A stretch of 64,000 nt of DNA from Bdellovibrio svalbardensis. Lineage in GTDB: Bacteria > Bdellovibrionota > Bdellovibrionia > Bdellovibrionales > Bdellovibrionaceae. Below the pieces are notes generated by a model, which had not been told where the DNA came from, ran no database searches, and saw only the letters and a list, made by a program, of their open reading frames with translations. Location: contig NZ_JANRMI010000003.1 in NCBI RefSeq assembly GCF_029531655.1, forward strand, positions 124,001 through 188,000, in the 5' to 3' direction. Below are positions 1 through 8,681 of this stretch, in pieces (within the stretch, counting starts at the first letter, position 1; every line of letters begins with the position of its first letter). The translations under genes and the position numbers were made by a program.

Positions 1-378
1 GGCCAAGTTTTCCACGAATATCAAAGCACAAAATTCCCCTCTTCATTAAAACTAATGGGCAAATCCATTGAGCTTGTCACCAAAGGCATGATCAACCGTC
101 CATCCACGGCGAAGATGAAAGATCTCAATCAGGAAGCTTCTTGGGTCTGCGACAGCTACAATGCTCATCTTCCAAGTGAAGATGACTTGCGCGCCCTTGG
201 CGGCTTGGGCGACTACCGCGGCGGCATCACAATTGGCAAATCCGGTGAGGAAAATGCTCATTGGGCTCTTGCCGGAGGAAGAGTGTATGTTTCTTCTGGT
301 GGCTGGACCGCTCCAGATACCAACGTCAACCCGGCTGCTTTTTTAAACTACATTTGTGTTCGCGGCGGCAGCCGCTAG
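1..378 (+). CDS. C-terminal part of an unknown protein (5' end outside window)
   Basis: The reading frame is open from the first base of the window, so this is the 3' end of a longer gene; an ATG at 55 is unlikely to be the real start. The visible part is soluble, rich in Gly, Ala and Asn, and ends with a Tyr-Ile-Cys-Val-Arg stretch. The segment around VCDSYNAHLPSEDDLRALGG resembles the short C-terminal modules of exported Bdellovibrio proteins that carry paired cysteines (two Cys are visible here), but I cannot name a family. It is followed by a 70-base gap before the next gene on the same strand. Confidence 0.6.
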   Translation, partial: GQVFHEYQSTKFPSSLKLMGKSIELVTKGMINRPSTAKMKDLNQEASWVCDSYNAHLPSEDDLRALGGLGDYRGGITIGKSGEENAHWALAGGRVYVSSGGWTAPDTNVNPAAFLNYICVRGGSR

Positions 379-448
379 CACTAGCAGACATGTGTGATTA
401 CAGAGCCTTTTATCTTGCCCTTTAAATTTCTTGAGAGGCTAATAAGCC

Positions 449-1171
449 ATGACTTGTCGGCTTCTCATCTGGGTTATTTTGCTTCTCAGCAGTCCTAGCT
501 GGGCTGACGGCATTCATTTGAAAATTGCTGTCCAGGAGGGTTACGACAAACTCTTAGTAATCCAAGAGCTCGAGGACTTCTTTGTCCAGTCCCTAAAGCG
601 CGAAGGGATCACCGTCTCTTTTACGCCGCTTCCTTTAGGAAGATCCTCTTCACTTGTCAGCAAAGGGACACTCGATGGTGAACTTATCCGAAGCGAGCTC
701 GTCGCTCAAAACTATCCGAACATTATTATTTCCTCTAAACCCTTAGGCTTTATCGAGTATCACATTCTCTACAAAATTAAGAACACAACAATCAACGAAG
801 ACCAGCTGAATAAATCCAGAGGACTGGTTATCTTAAACACTTTGACAGTTAAAGAAGATCTCAAACGTCGTGACCTTGGCGCCGAAGAGATCTCGAGCAT
901 TGAGCAAGGCCTTCAGATGTTAAAATCGGGAAGAGCTGACTATCTTATATTACCCGATCCAATCATTGCCTCACTGAAAATTTCCTCGCCCAAAACCTTT
1001 GTGGATGTTCGCATCGGGAAACAATATTTTCAAAAAGTTCCGCTTTATTTTTGTTTGAACAAAAAGCATCTGGAGCTCTTACCCAAAATAGAAAAGGCTC
1101 TTTCAAAGAGCCTTCAGGAAAAGTCCAAAGAGTACAAACTCCTCTATGATTTTTTCAACCCAAATTTTTAA
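449..1171 (+). CDS. Exported solute-binding-protein-like protein
   Basis: A 240-residue protein with a signal peptide (about residues 1-19, ending SPSWA before DG). The rest has the alternating alpha/beta pattern and length of family 3 extracellular solute-binding proteins (SBP_bac_3): an early LKIAVQEGYD strand, a central segment proposing a ligand-responsive hinge, and a late strand reading ADYLILPD. No transporter permease or ATPase lies next to it, so it may act as a stand-alone periplasmic sensor or binding protein. A GAGAGG ribosome binding site precedes the ATG. The last four bases overlap the end of the convergent downstream gene. Family assignment is by fold pattern only. Confidence 0.6.
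   Translation: MTCRLLIWVILLLSSPSWADGIHLKIAVQEGYDKLLVIQELEDFFVQSLKREGITVSFTPLPLGRSSSLVSKGTLDGELIRSELVAQNYPNIIISSKPLGFIEYHILYKIKNTTINEDQLNKSRGLVILNTLTVKEDLKRRDLGAEEISSIEQGLQMLKSGRADYLILPDPIIASLKISSPKTFVDVRIGKQYFQKVPLYFCLNKKHLELLPKIEKALSKSLQEKSKEYKLLYDFFNPNF
1083..1114 (-). terminator. Intrinsic terminator for the minus-strand hydrolase, inside the convergent gene
   Basis: A perfect 10-bp inverted repeat with one-base centre (1094-1114, AAGGCTCTTT / AAAGAGCCTT). Read on the minus strand it is followed by a T-rich tail (TTCTATTTT). It lies about 55 bases past the stop of the minus-strand hydrolase and within the coding sequence of the plus-strand gene. Confidence 0.55.
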
Positions 1172-2886
1172 AGGGCCACCGGCCAGGTGACTTTCAAACT
1201 GGCCTTGGCGGAATTTTGCATCAAACTCACACGCAAGTTTTGATTTAGCCAGCGCACAATCATTTCTTTCTCGGAAAGTGTCAGATCTTTATTGAGGAAA
1301 CGGAAATCGAACTCAGACAAAGGCAGACTGAGATTCATACTGCGATCGTCTTTCTTCCCATTCGTCATTTTAATTTCCAAACGAACGAACTTCTGATCCT
1401 TAGCAGGCTCTCTCACCTCAAAGTTCGTCACAACCGGACCTTCGAAGAATCCTTTCCACTCATCATCACTCAAATCCACAGTTAAGTTCCGCTCTTTCAA
1501 ATGAAACCCCGGCGAGTGGGAAAGAACATAAGATTGAAACACCGTCGTCAGAGCTTTCCAGTCGTAAGGAACCGGCAAAGTACAATGGTAACCTTGCGGA
1601 AGCTCCACCACTTTGACATTCTTGCTGCCGATTTTAAGTTTTTTATTGGCGATATTTTGAGAGTTCATCTCAAAGGGAACCAAAGGGTCTTGTGAGGTCG
1701 CCAGGATCATGACAGGTTCTTGCACATCATTGTAGGACTTCCAGAAGTCATTCAGGGCCCAGAACTCAGCTCCGTCTTTCATACCCGGTGGCAACTTCAC
1801 ATTGGAAATATAAGACAGACCGCCGTGATAATTTCTGACTACTTCCGAAATTGCCTTGGTCAGGAAACTGAAACTTTCGTATTGCACCAAGGATGGCAAC
1901 TTCTGATCCAGTCCACTCAAGCGACGACGGCTCCACAAATCAACAAAGGCCGACTTCACCCCACTTTGCGTGAGATTTTGCATGGTCTCCTGCAAATGGA
2001 CGACCGGGCAAAATGCCAAAGAGCTTTGGATAAGTGGATAGTTCGCAGGAGAATTATATTTACTCAGCAAAGAAGAGAAAAGAACCCCGTGCCCACCAAG
2101 ACTGACACCGAACATATGAACGCTGTCGACAACTTTTGAAAGTGGTTCATTGGAATCACGAAGCATTCTGGCCAGTAAGAGATTCTGAATCCCTTCATCA
2201 TAGCCACCAAATGAAAACTGATTATTATCGGCAACAAAATCACCGCTGGTCATATTTTCCAGGACCAACACGTTAAATGGCGACTGTTCAAAGAGCATCA
2301 TAAGCCAAGCACGTTCCGGCCGGAAATCCTCGACACTCGAAAAGATTCCCAAACGCATAATCACGAAGGGACGACGTTTAAAGTCGCCCTTTAAGCCCAG
2401 CAATCCTTTAAGACGCACATTTCCTGGAAGATTCACAACCACTCGACGCAAAAACGGATGCCCTTGCGGGTTGTAGTTCATGGTCATCATTTTTCGCAAG
2501 TTCACAAGTCCGCTGTTATCACCGGTCTCAAGTTCTGTGCGACATTCCTGAAAATATTTTTGTACCAGTGCCCCTTGAATTTGTGCGGAGCTTTTCACGC
2601 GAGCATCCAGCATGCGGGCCTGCCAGACATTTGGATTGCATGAGGTGGACATGGCCTTGCCCAGACCGGTCGGTGTCCAGCCTAAGACGCTTTCAAACAG
2701 AAAATTGAGGGTTGTCGGATAACGCCCGGGGCTATTTGCAAGGATGGGCGAATCTTCCGGCGGGAACCAAATCCGCGAGCTTTGAAATTGCTCCATAAAG
2801 GTCTGTTGTGGCGTCTGATTACTTAAAGCAGAGGCCGAAAAGGTCAAAAAAGTAAGACTGATAGAGAGCAAACAAGACCGAAGCAT
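1168..2886 (-). CDS. Exported alpha/beta hydrolase
   Basis: A 572-residue protein with a signal peptide (cleavage likely after SASA near residue 21). The nucleophile elbow GVSLGGHG sits near residue 262, followed by a candidate acid in TSQDPLVP (near 398) and a candidate histidine in GYHCTLP (near 434), the expected order for a serine hydrolase of the alpha/beta fold. About 100 further residues follow the catalytic domain and may form a beta-rich accessory region. The substrate is unknown; an exported esterase or lipase acting in the periplasm or outside is plausible. The gene is convergent with its neighbour, with stops overlapping by four bases, and its terminator appears to lie inside that neighbour. 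Confidence 0.8.
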   Translation of the reverse strand: MLRSCLLSISLTFLTFSASALSNQTPQQTFMEQFQSSRIWFPPEDSPILANSPGRYPTTLNFLFESVLGWTPTGLGKAMSTSCNPNVWQARMLDARVKSSAQIQGALVQKYFQECRTELETGDNSGLVNLRKMMTMNYNPQGHPFLRRVVVNLPGNVRLKGLLGLKGDFKRRPFVIMRLGIFSSVEDFRPERAWLMMLFEQSPFNVLVLENMTSGDFVADNNQFSFGGYDEGIQNLLLARMLRDSNEPLSKVVDSVHMFGVSLGGHGVLFSSLLSKYNSPANYPLIQSSLAFCPVVHLQETMQNLTQSGVKSAFVDLWSRRRLSGLDQKLPSLVQYESFSFLTKAISEVVRNYHGGLSYISNVKLPPGMKDGAEFWALNDFWKSYNDVQEPVMILATSQDPLVPFEMNSQNIANKKLKIGSKNVKVVELPQGYHCTLPVPYDWKALTTVFQSYVLSHSPGFHLKERNLTVDLSDDEWKGFFEGPVVTNFEVREPAKDQKFVRLEIKMTNGKKDDRSMNLSLPLSEFDFRFLNKDLTLSEKEMIVRWLNQNLRVSLMQNSAKASLKVTWPVAL

Positions 2887-2997
2887 AGGCCTTCATAGTG
2901 GCCAAAAAGAACCACCGAGTCATCACCTTTTTCCTGAGTGACACTGAGTATTTACTTAATTAAAATTCGACAGTGTATTTTTAAGGAGACATATATC

Positions 2998-4296
2998 ATG
3001 GAAGCCCCTCACGGATCAAAAAACGGATCACAAATAGAACCTCTTTATGATGGCCCATTGTTTAGAAATGCCATTCAAACTCTCGATGAAGCAGCTAAGC
3101 TGATTAACTGCGACCCGAACGTTCTTGAAAGATTAAAACGTCCACGTCGTTGCATCACAGTTTCTGTACCGGTACGTATGGACGACTACTCTGTGAAAGT
3201 TTTCACAGGCTACCGTGTTCAGTACTCTCCAACTTTGGGCCCCTACAAAGGTGGCATCCGTTATCACCAAAACGTAGACCTTCAAGAAGTTGTCGGCCTT
3301 GCCGCTTTGATGACTTTCAAAAACTCTGTTCTAGGTCTTCCATTGGGTGGAGCTAAAGGTGGTATCACAGTTGATCCAACCAAGCTTTCCCGTACTGAAA
3401 AACAAAACCTGACTCGTCGTTATGCTTCTGAAATTGGACCTTTCGTTGGACCAACTAAAGATATTCCAGCTCCAGACGTGGGCACTGATCCACAAACGAT
3501 GGCTTGGTTCATGGATACTTACTCTCAAGAACAAGGTGGCTTCGCACAACCTGGCGTGGTGACTGGTAAACCGGTTGAAATCGGTGGTTCTTTGGGCCGT
3601 AACCATGCAACGGGCTTGGGTGTTGTTTACGTGGCTGAAAAAGCTTTCGAAGTGAACAAAATGAGCTTGAAAGGCGCAACGATTGCAATCCAAGGATTCG
3701 GCAACGTGGGTTCTTTCGCAGCTAAGTTCGCGCATGAGCGCGGTGCTCGCATCGTTGCCGTCAGCGACGTTTCTGGTGGTATCTTCAACGGCGACGGCTT
3801 GGATATCCCTGAAGTTCTTGAGTACATCAAAGCTCACAAATTCCTGAAGGGCTACCCTAAAGCAACTCCAATCAGCAATGAAGATTTGCTTGAAGTTAAA
3901 TGTGATGCTTTGTTCCCGTGCGCTCTTGAAAATCAAATCGACACGCACAACGCTGAAAAAATCCAAGCGAAAATCATCGTTGAAGGTGCGAACGGACCTG
4001 TAACAAATGCAGCGACAAAAATCCTTACAAAACGTGGCGTTTACATCGCTCCAGACGTTATTGCTAACGGTGGCGGCGTGATCGTTTCTTACTTTGAATG
4101 GGTTCAAGATACGATGGCTTTGTTCTGGGACGAAGACGAAGTGAACGGTCGTTTGAAAACGATCATCACAAAAGCTTTCGACAAAGGTCACTCTTTTGCG
4201 ACTGAGAAAAACGTCGACATGAGATCTGCTGCGATGGCGGTTTCAGTTCAACGCCTTGAGAAAGCGATGCTTCTCAGAGGTTTGTACCCAAGATAA
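2998..4296 (+). CDS. gdhA: Glu/Leu/Phe/Val-type dehydrogenase, probable glutamate dehydrogenase
   Basis: A 432-residue enzyme interconverting glutamate and 2-oxoglutarate plus ammonia. The family motifs are complete: PYKGGIRYH (substrate binding), LPLGGAKGGI with the catalytic lysine (near residue 120), the PAPDVGTD segment, and a Rossmann motif IQGFGNVGSFAA (near 232-243). The length is normal for the hexameric class. The ATG at 2998 is preceded by AAGGAG seven bases away in a good position; an upstream in-frame start near 2938 lacks such a site. A terminator begins ten bases past the stop, so the gene is probably monocistronic. Role: nitrogen assimilation or, more likely in an amino-acid-consuming predator, glutamate catabolism (inference). 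Confidence 0.95.
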   Translation: MEAPHGSKNGSQIEPLYDGPLFRNAIQTLDEAAKLINCDPNVLERLKRPRRCITVSVPVRMDDYSVKVFTGYRVQYSPTLGPYKGGIRYHQNVDLQEVVGLAALMTFKNSVLGLPLGGAKGGITVDPTKLSRTEKQNLTRRYASEIGPFVGPTKDIPAPDVGTDPQTMAWFMDTYSQEQGGFAQPGVVTGKPVEIGGSLGRNHATGLGVVYVAEKAFEVNKMSLKGATIAIQGFGNVGSFAAKFAHERGARIVAVSDVSGGIFNGDGLDIPEVLEYIKAHKFLKGYPKATPISNEDLLEVKCDALFPCALENQIDTHNAEKIQAKIIVEGANGPVTNAATKILTKRGVYIAPDVIANGGGVIVSYFEWVQDTMALFWDEDEVNGRLKTIITKAFDKGHSFATEKNVDMRSAAMAVSVQRLEKAMLLRGLYPR

Positions 4297-4306
4297 TGTT
4301 TCCCAG

Positions 4307-4338
4307 AAAAGGCGGTGCAAACCGCCTTTTCTTTTTTT
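4307..4338 (+). terminator. Rho-independent terminator of glutamate dehydrogenase gene
   Basis: A 10-bp stem AAAAGGCGGT / ACCGCCTTTT with a GCAA loop, followed by CTTTTTTT. It also decides the start of the next gene: an ATG at 4296 lies upstream of the hairpin and is unlikely to be used. Confidence 0.9.
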
Positions 4339-4358
4339 GCCAGCTGTACGGAGTATTC

Positions 4359-5342
4359 ATGCGTCCTTGGCTTTTACTACCACCTCAATGGGCTCACGAT
4401 CTTATCCCTCTCACACTTCCCTTTATTTCGATGGCTTACGGAAGAAAAATTCCGGAATGGAATAGCTTCACATGGCGGGATATGACTTTTGCAAATCCAG
4501 TAGGAATTGCAGGAGGAGTGGATAAGAATGCAGAACATCTAAAGGACTGGTGGCGCCTTGGTTGCGGTTTTGTCGAGGTCGGCACGGTCACTCCCCTCGC
4601 ACAGGATCCCAATCCTGGAAAAATCATGGACCGCGATAAATCACTTCAGGCGATGTGGAATAAAATGGGTTTTCCCAGCCATGGCGCTGACGAAGTTTTC
4701 TATAATCTTGCTGCTTATGCCCCCCGATTTCGCACTACTGTTTTTGTGAATATCGGAAAGAATCGGACGACTCCGAACAACGAGGCCGTCCAAGACTATT
4801 TGACCCTCGTCGATAAGTTTCGTCCATTTGCCGATGCCTTTGTTGTGAATGTTTCCAGCCCAAATACTCAGGGACTTCGCGAACTTCAGAACAAAGACAA
4901 CCTTCGCAATCTTTTGGGTCCCATCATCGACAGAGTTTCACACTTTGAGCCGACTCCGGTTTTGGTGAAGTTGAGTCCTGACATGGGCGATGATGCCCTG
5001 GCCGAAGCGATCACTCATTGTCATGAATTGGGTGTCGATGGCTTCGTTTTGACAAATACCACACTTTCAAGGCCTCCCGGCTGCCACTTCCCCGCAGAAG
5101 GGGGACTTTCTGGAGCCCCTTTAAAGCACCTCTCTCAACGCGCCTTGCAAATTGCTGTGCAAATTTTAGGCAAAAATAAAGATGAGAAGCTGCTGGTGAG
5201 TGCTGGTGGCATTATGAGTCCGGATGATGTCTTTGAAAGATTGCAAATGGGCGCCAATCTTGTTCAAATTTATTCTGCACTCGTGTTCTATGGTCCCGGT
5301 TTTTTCCACGAGGTAGCAAGAAAGCATCATGAGCGACAATAA
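4359..5342 (+). CDS. pyrD: Dihydroorotate dehydrogenase (quinone), class 2
   Basis: A 327-residue FMN enzyme that oxidises dihydroorotate to orotate with quinone, the fourth step of UMP synthesis, at the inner membrane. The class 2 marks are present: NPVGIAGGVDKNA near the N-terminus, NVSSPNTQGLRELQ with the serine base, KLSPD with the active lysine, TNTTLSRP, and a C-terminal SAGGI...GANLVQIYSALVF phosphate-binding region. The start at 4359 is preferred because ACGGAG precedes it and because the previous gene's terminator occupies the upstream in-frame region. It heads a compact run in which the next gene overlaps by 14 bases. Confidence 0.93.
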   Translation: MRPWLLLPPQWAHDLIPLTLPFISMAYGRKIPEWNSFTWRDMTFANPVGIAGGVDKNAEHLKDWWRLGCGFVEVGTVTPLAQDPNPGKIMDRDKSLQAMWNKMGFPSHGADEVFYNLAAYAPRFRTTVFVNIGKNRTTPNNEAVQDYLTLVDKFRPFADAFVVNVSSPNTQGLRELQNKDNLRNLLGPIIDRVSHFEPTPVLVKLSPDMGDDALAEAITHCHELGVDGFVLTNTTLSRPPGCHFPAEGGLSGAPLKHLSQRALQIAVQILGKNKDEKLLVSAGGIMSPDDVFERLQMGANLVQIYSALVFYGPGFFHEVARKHHERQ

Positions 5343-5838
5343 GCTTTCCTCCGGCGGAGCCGGAGGGCAAACCAGCCCCAGCGAAGCTGGAGTGCAAACA
5401 GGTCAGCCAAAGAAATCCAAGATCCGCAAAGGTCATTGGATTCCTGTGGTTGCAGGCTTCTTGCGTAAAGATGGTAAAATTCTGGTCGGCCAAAGACCTG
5501 AAAATAACTCCTTAGCTGGCCAATGGGAATTTCCCGGTGGAAAGATTGAAAACGGGGAAACGCCTGAGTTCGCTCTCGCAAGAGAATTAAATGAAGAACT
5601 GGGTATCGAAGCCGAAGTCGGGGAACTCAAACTCGCCTGCACTCATTCATACGGGGACGTAGGGATTCTCATATTGTTCTATGAGATCATTTACTGGAAA
5701 GGTGAACCTCGCGCCAAACATCACATGATGCTTGAGTGGATTCACCCAGAAGAACTCAAGCATCGCAATATTCCAGAAGCGAACCGCAAGATACTTGATC
5801 GCATCTATAAAGCCTTAGGGATTGAATGGCGAAAATAA
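5329..5838 (+). CDS. mutT: MutT-type Nudix hydrolase
   Basis: A 169-residue Nudix hydrolase, probably removing oxidised dGTP from the nucleotide pool. The full Nudix box GX5EX7REUXEEXGU is present (about residues 68-92, GGKIENGETPEFALARELNE then ELGI), after the MutT-typical GQWEFPGG. The first 35 residues form a low-complexity Gly/Ser/Pro/Lys tail not found in standard MutT (about 130 residues); its codons contain two strong hairpins. No better in-frame start exists downstream (a GTG at 5446 would cut the fold). It overlaps pyrD by 14 bases and the next gene by 13, suggesting translational coupling. Confidence 0.88.
   Translation: MSDNKLSSGGAGGQTSPSEAGVQTGQPKKSKIRKGHWIPVVAGFLRKDGKILVGQRPENNSLAGQWEFPGGKIENGETPEFALARELNEELGIEAEVGELKLACTHSYGDVGILILFYEIIYWKGEPRAKHHMMLEWIHPEELKHRNIPEANRKILDRIYKALGIEWRK
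5348..5399 (+). repeat. Two tandem hairpin repeats inside the 5' end of the mutT-type gene
   Basis: Two 24-base direct repeats (5349-5372 and 5376-5399), identical at about 19 of 24 positions and both ending GCAAAC. Each folds: CCTCCGGC-GGA-GCCGGAGG (5348-5366) and CCAGC-GAA-GCTGG (5378-5390). One stem pair changes from G-C (5353/5361) to A-T (5380/5388), a compensatory change. Confidence 0.7.
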
Positions 5839-6941
5839 TTCTTGTAAGCAAAAATATCACGGCCACTTCTTGGCAATTGGCGCAGGCTCTGCGCAGCCAG
5901 CAACATGAGGTCGTGATTCTTACAAGCAGAGGTGAAGAGCCTCTGGGCCACCTGCACGGCATCGAATTCATGGCATATTTCAGAAGATGGAACTTTGTCG
6001 AAGGCCTTAAAATCATTCCAGGTCTTTTCGGATTGCAACCGCAAATCTTACATATCGTTCTGGATGAAGACCGCATGAATGCGGCACAAATCGTTCTTTC
6101 GACTTTTGCAAAATCTCATCCTGCTTGTGTTCTGACGACTTCCCTTTTGAATATTCGCTATGGACTTCGCCGCAGCAACCCGGTTCGCTATTTGGTTGAA
6201 GAAAGCGATATCATCACCTGCCCGACGGTCGAAGCATTGGGACAGTTGCGCGGACTAAATGTTCGCTCCAACAGCCAAGGACGAGGGATTTTACCTCCGG
6301 CCTTGGATTTCCGTCATGATACTCTTTCTGAAATCTATGCCGATGGCAGTGACGCCCGATTGATCGCAGATTTGGCTGACAATGACTATTTTGTCGTCCC
6401 TTTCCGTGAGACTCGTTTTAATCCTGACTCGGAAAATCTCATGCGCATCCGAACTCTCGCGCAAAAGCACAAAGTGGCTCTGTGGGGATCTTATTCTCAT
6501 TGGCCTTTGCGCGATCGTAAGAAGTTTGCGGCCTGGATGGCCAAATTCGATTGCGAGCACCGTTGGGTTGTGACCGGTTCTATGCCGCCTCACCTTTCGA
6601 AAATTTTGTTAGAGCGTGCAACAGCTTTTGTTTTAGCGGGGCAGAAATTCACGCCGGTTGAAATGACTGAATACTATATGCGCGCCATTCAGTCTCAAGC
6701 GGTCATGATTCTGGATTCCCGCCAGACCAGTATTCACTCTGATCTTTGGAAAAACGCGGTAAACTGCTGGGTCCTGAATCACGAACACACGCAAAGAGAT
6801 TTGGTAAAGCTGCTTTCCAGACCTCACCTTCGTCTGCCTGAAGTCATGTCTGAACAAAGAGCTCAGGGCAGCCATCTGATTGATTCGTCCTTAAATGAAC
6901 TCAATCGTCTGTACAACAAGGCCTTGTCTCATCTAAGATAA
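5826..6941 (+). CDS. Putative GT-B-fold glycosyltransferase
   Basis: A 371-residue soluble protein. It starts with a Rossmann-like strand (MAKIILVSKNITATSWQLA) followed by REVVILTSRGEE-like pattern (QHEVVILTSRGEE), as in the N-terminal domain of family 4 glycosyltransferases, and has a second domain with VPFRETRFNPDSENL and a GTP-free helix-rich C-terminus. The canonical EX7E motif of GT4 is not obvious, so activity is uncertain. It overlaps the Nudix gene by 13 bases and is followed after four bases by a clear GT4 gene, suggesting both act on the same envelope polysaccharide or glycolipid. Alternative: a catalytically inactive partner of the next protein. Confidence 0.55.
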   Translation: MAKIILVSKNITATSWQLAQALRSQQHEVVILTSRGEEPLGHLHGIEFMAYFRRWNFVEGLKIIPGLFGLQPQILHIVLDEDRMNAAQIVLSTFAKSHPACVLTTSLLNIRYGLRRSNPVRYLVEESDIITCPTVEALGQLRGLNVRSNSQGRGILPPALDFRHDTLSEIYADGSDARLIADLADNDYFVVPFRETRFNPDSENLMRIRTLAQKHKVALWGSYSHWPLRDRKKFAAWMAKFDCEHRWVVTGSMPPHLSKILLERATAFVLAGQKFTPVEMTEYYMRAIQSQAVMILDSRQTSIHSDLWKNAVNCWVLNHEHTQRDLVKLLSRPHLRLPEVMSEQRAQGSHLIDSSLNELNRLYNKALSHLR

Positions 6942-6945
6942 GTTC

Positions 6946-8205
6946 ATGCTTGCGAAGTCGAAACTTCCAGAGAAATTAAATATCTGCCTGACCTCCGCCC
7001 GTTTCCCGATATTAAGTCGTGCGACGGACCATGGATTTTTATGGCCTATTGCTCGCGGCTTGGCTCGCGAAGGACATAAGGTCACGGTGCTTTCGACCAC
7101 TTCATTCTTGAAAAAACCTGAAGTGATTCGCGACGGCGTGCGCGTTCTTTATCTTCACGAAGGTGCCAAGAATCTTTCTCATATGAGCTTCCAAATTGCA
7201 GTTCGGCAGAAGTTTGCACAACTTCATAAAGAAGAACCTTTTCACCTGGTTCATAGCATCGATAGATCGGGTTACCGCATTGGCAATCGCAAAAAAGATT
7301 TCAAAATCGCGATGGCTTATGATGTGGAAGCCACTCAGATGTCACAGCTTTTTGCGATCTTAGCAATGAAGCGCGAAACCTTGGGAAGCATGCTGACCAC
7401 GGCGATCGCAACCGCTTATAAATTCCTGACAACTTATTATGGTGGCGACCGCCAGCTTCTTTCGACGGCCGACGGGATCTTTGTTACCAATCCTCAGCAA
7501 AGAATCATTCTGGAAAGATATTATCTTTATCCTGACTTTCACACTTACACGGTTCCTTATGGAATTGAACTGGGTGACTTGTCGCCTAAAGAGAAGTCTT
7601 TGGAACTTCGTAAAAAGCTGGGTCTGCCGGAAAATTCCCATGTCGCGGTTACAATCAGCGATATGACAGAGGTTCAAGAACTTCTTCCGCTTTTAAAGGC
7701 CTTTGAGAAGGTGGCGATTAAAAAGCCCAACAGCTATTTGATCATCGTCGGCAACGGACCCAAGTTTAAAAATGTGGAGTTCGAAGTCCTCAATCTGGCT
7801 CTTGGCAATCGAGTCATCCTAACGGGCGCAGTTCCAGCCCCCGAAATCGAAGACTATATTGTCTTGGGCGATGTTTTCGTAAACATGAGTTCCCGCACAA
7901 CAGGCTTTGAACCCTCCACTTTGGAAGCCATGGCGCAGAAAAAAGTGGTTATGGGGTCTGAAGTGTCGCCTATTGCCAACATTATTGAAGATGGCAGAGA
8001 CGGTTTCTTGCTTCGCCCGGCCGACGTGGACTCCATGAGCAACCTCTTGGTTGAGATCTTTTCAGGCACCATGCCTGCGGACGAAATCGGCGAAAGAGCC
8101 CGTCAACGCGTCGTAGACCTGTTTGACACCCCAAAACTGGTCCAGTCCGTGCTCGATGCCTACCGAAAAATACTGCTCAACACCGGAATGTATAAGAAGC
8201 ATTGA
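6946..8205 (+). CDS. Glycosyltransferase family 4
   Basis: A 419-residue GT-B glycosyltransferase that moves a sugar from a nucleotide donor to an envelope acceptor. The N-terminal domain has the usual opening (SARFPILSRATDHGFLWPIA...GHKVTVLST). The C-terminal domain shows VPYGIELGDLSP, a linker RKKLGLPEN, YLIIVGNGPK, VILTGAVPAPEIEDY and the EX7E motif in GFEPSTLEAMA (near residue 320), then DGFLLRPADVDSM. The gene lies four bases after another putative glycosyltransferase and ends the pyrD-led run. The specific sugar and acceptor cannot be read from the sequence. Confidence 0.88.
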   Translation: MLAKSKLPEKLNICLTSARFPILSRATDHGFLWPIARGLAREGHKVTVLSTTSFLKKPEVIRDGVRVLYLHEGAKNLSHMSFQIAVRQKFAQLHKEEPFHLVHSIDRSGYRIGNRKKDFKIAMAYDVEATQMSQLFAILAMKRETLGSMLTTAIATAYKFLTTYYGGDRQLLSTADGIFVTNPQQRIILERYYLYPDFHTYTVPYGIELGDLSPKEKSLELRKKLGLPENSHVAVTISDMTEVQELLPLLKAFEKVAIKKPNSYLIIVGNGPKFKNVEFEVLNLALGNRVILTGAVPAPEIEDYIVLGDVFVNMSSRTTGFEPSTLEAMAQKKVVMGSEVSPIANIIEDGRDGFLLRPADVDSMSNLLVEIFSGTMPADEIGERARQRVVDLFDTPKLVQSVLDAYRKILLNTGMYKKH

Positions 8206-8224
8206 GTTAAAGTATTGAAAAGTG

Positions 8225-8253
8225 ATAGTCAGCCCCCTGCACATCTGTATAAT
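8225..8253 (+). promoter_or_regulatory. Possible sigma-70 promoter of the HU/IHF gene
   Basis: A perfect TATAAT (8248-8253) lies about 85 bases before the HU/IHF start, with a weak -35 match TAGTCA (8226-8231) at 16-base spacing. Only the -10 box is convincing. Confidence 0.35.
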
Positions 8254-8338
8254 CGGGAGTGTTATCAATGCTTTATGGTTCGATATGTTTAGACCGAAAT
8301 ACGGCATATCTGAGCTTGAGATCTGAAGGAACTTGAAG

Positions 8339-8626
8339 ATGACAAAAGCGGATTTAATAAATTTGATCTCAGAAAAAGCCGGCATCACTCGCGTGAAAGC
8401 TGAGACTGTAGTTAACACTATTTTTGATTCTATGGTGGAAGCCTTGATGCGCGATGACCGTATTGAAATCCGTGGTTTCGGTTCATTTGTAAATCGTCAA
8501 TATGGCGCTTATAAAGGACGCAATCCTCGCACTGGTGAAATCATCAATGTTGAAGAGAAAAAATTGCCATTCTTTAAAGTTGGTAAAGAACTCAAAGAAG
8601 ATATCAACGGCGGAAAAGGCGAATAA
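8339..8626 (+). CDS. HU/IHF family DNA-binding protein
   Basis: A 95-residue nucleoid protein that bends DNA as a dimer. The fold signature is complete: MTKADLINLISEKAGI, the beta-arm core IEIRGFGSF, and the DNA-intercalating arm GRNPRTGE followed by FKVGKELKE. The arm and length resemble IHF-beta as much as HU, so the symbol is left blank. The ATG at 8339 has AAGGA at good spacing; a TTG two codons earlier is too close to that site. It has its own promoter region and terminator. A second histone-like gene lies at 15.25 kb. Confidence 0.93.
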   Translation: MTKADLINLISEKAGITRVKAETVVNTIFDSMVEALMRDDRIEIRGFGSFVNRQYGAYKGRNPRTGEIINVEEKKLPFFKVGKELKEDINGGKGE

Positions 8627-8655
8627 AAAAAAGGAACCCACGGGTTCCTTTTTTT
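8627..8655. terminator. Bidirectional intrinsic terminator between HU/IHF and the glutamate-synthase-domain gene
   Basis: A 9-bp stem AAGGAACCC / GGGTTCCTT with A-run on the left and T-run on the right, placed between two convergent genes. Confidence 0.9.
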
Positions 8656-8681
8656 ATTTCTGAATATCAGACTCCGAAAGT

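Noticed and set aside
3331-4191. 286-codon minus-strand reading frame
   Set aside because: Antisense to glutamate dehydrogenase; its residue composition (many Phe, Ser, Arg, Cys) is a shadow of the real gene's codon usage and it has no family pattern or ribosome binding site.
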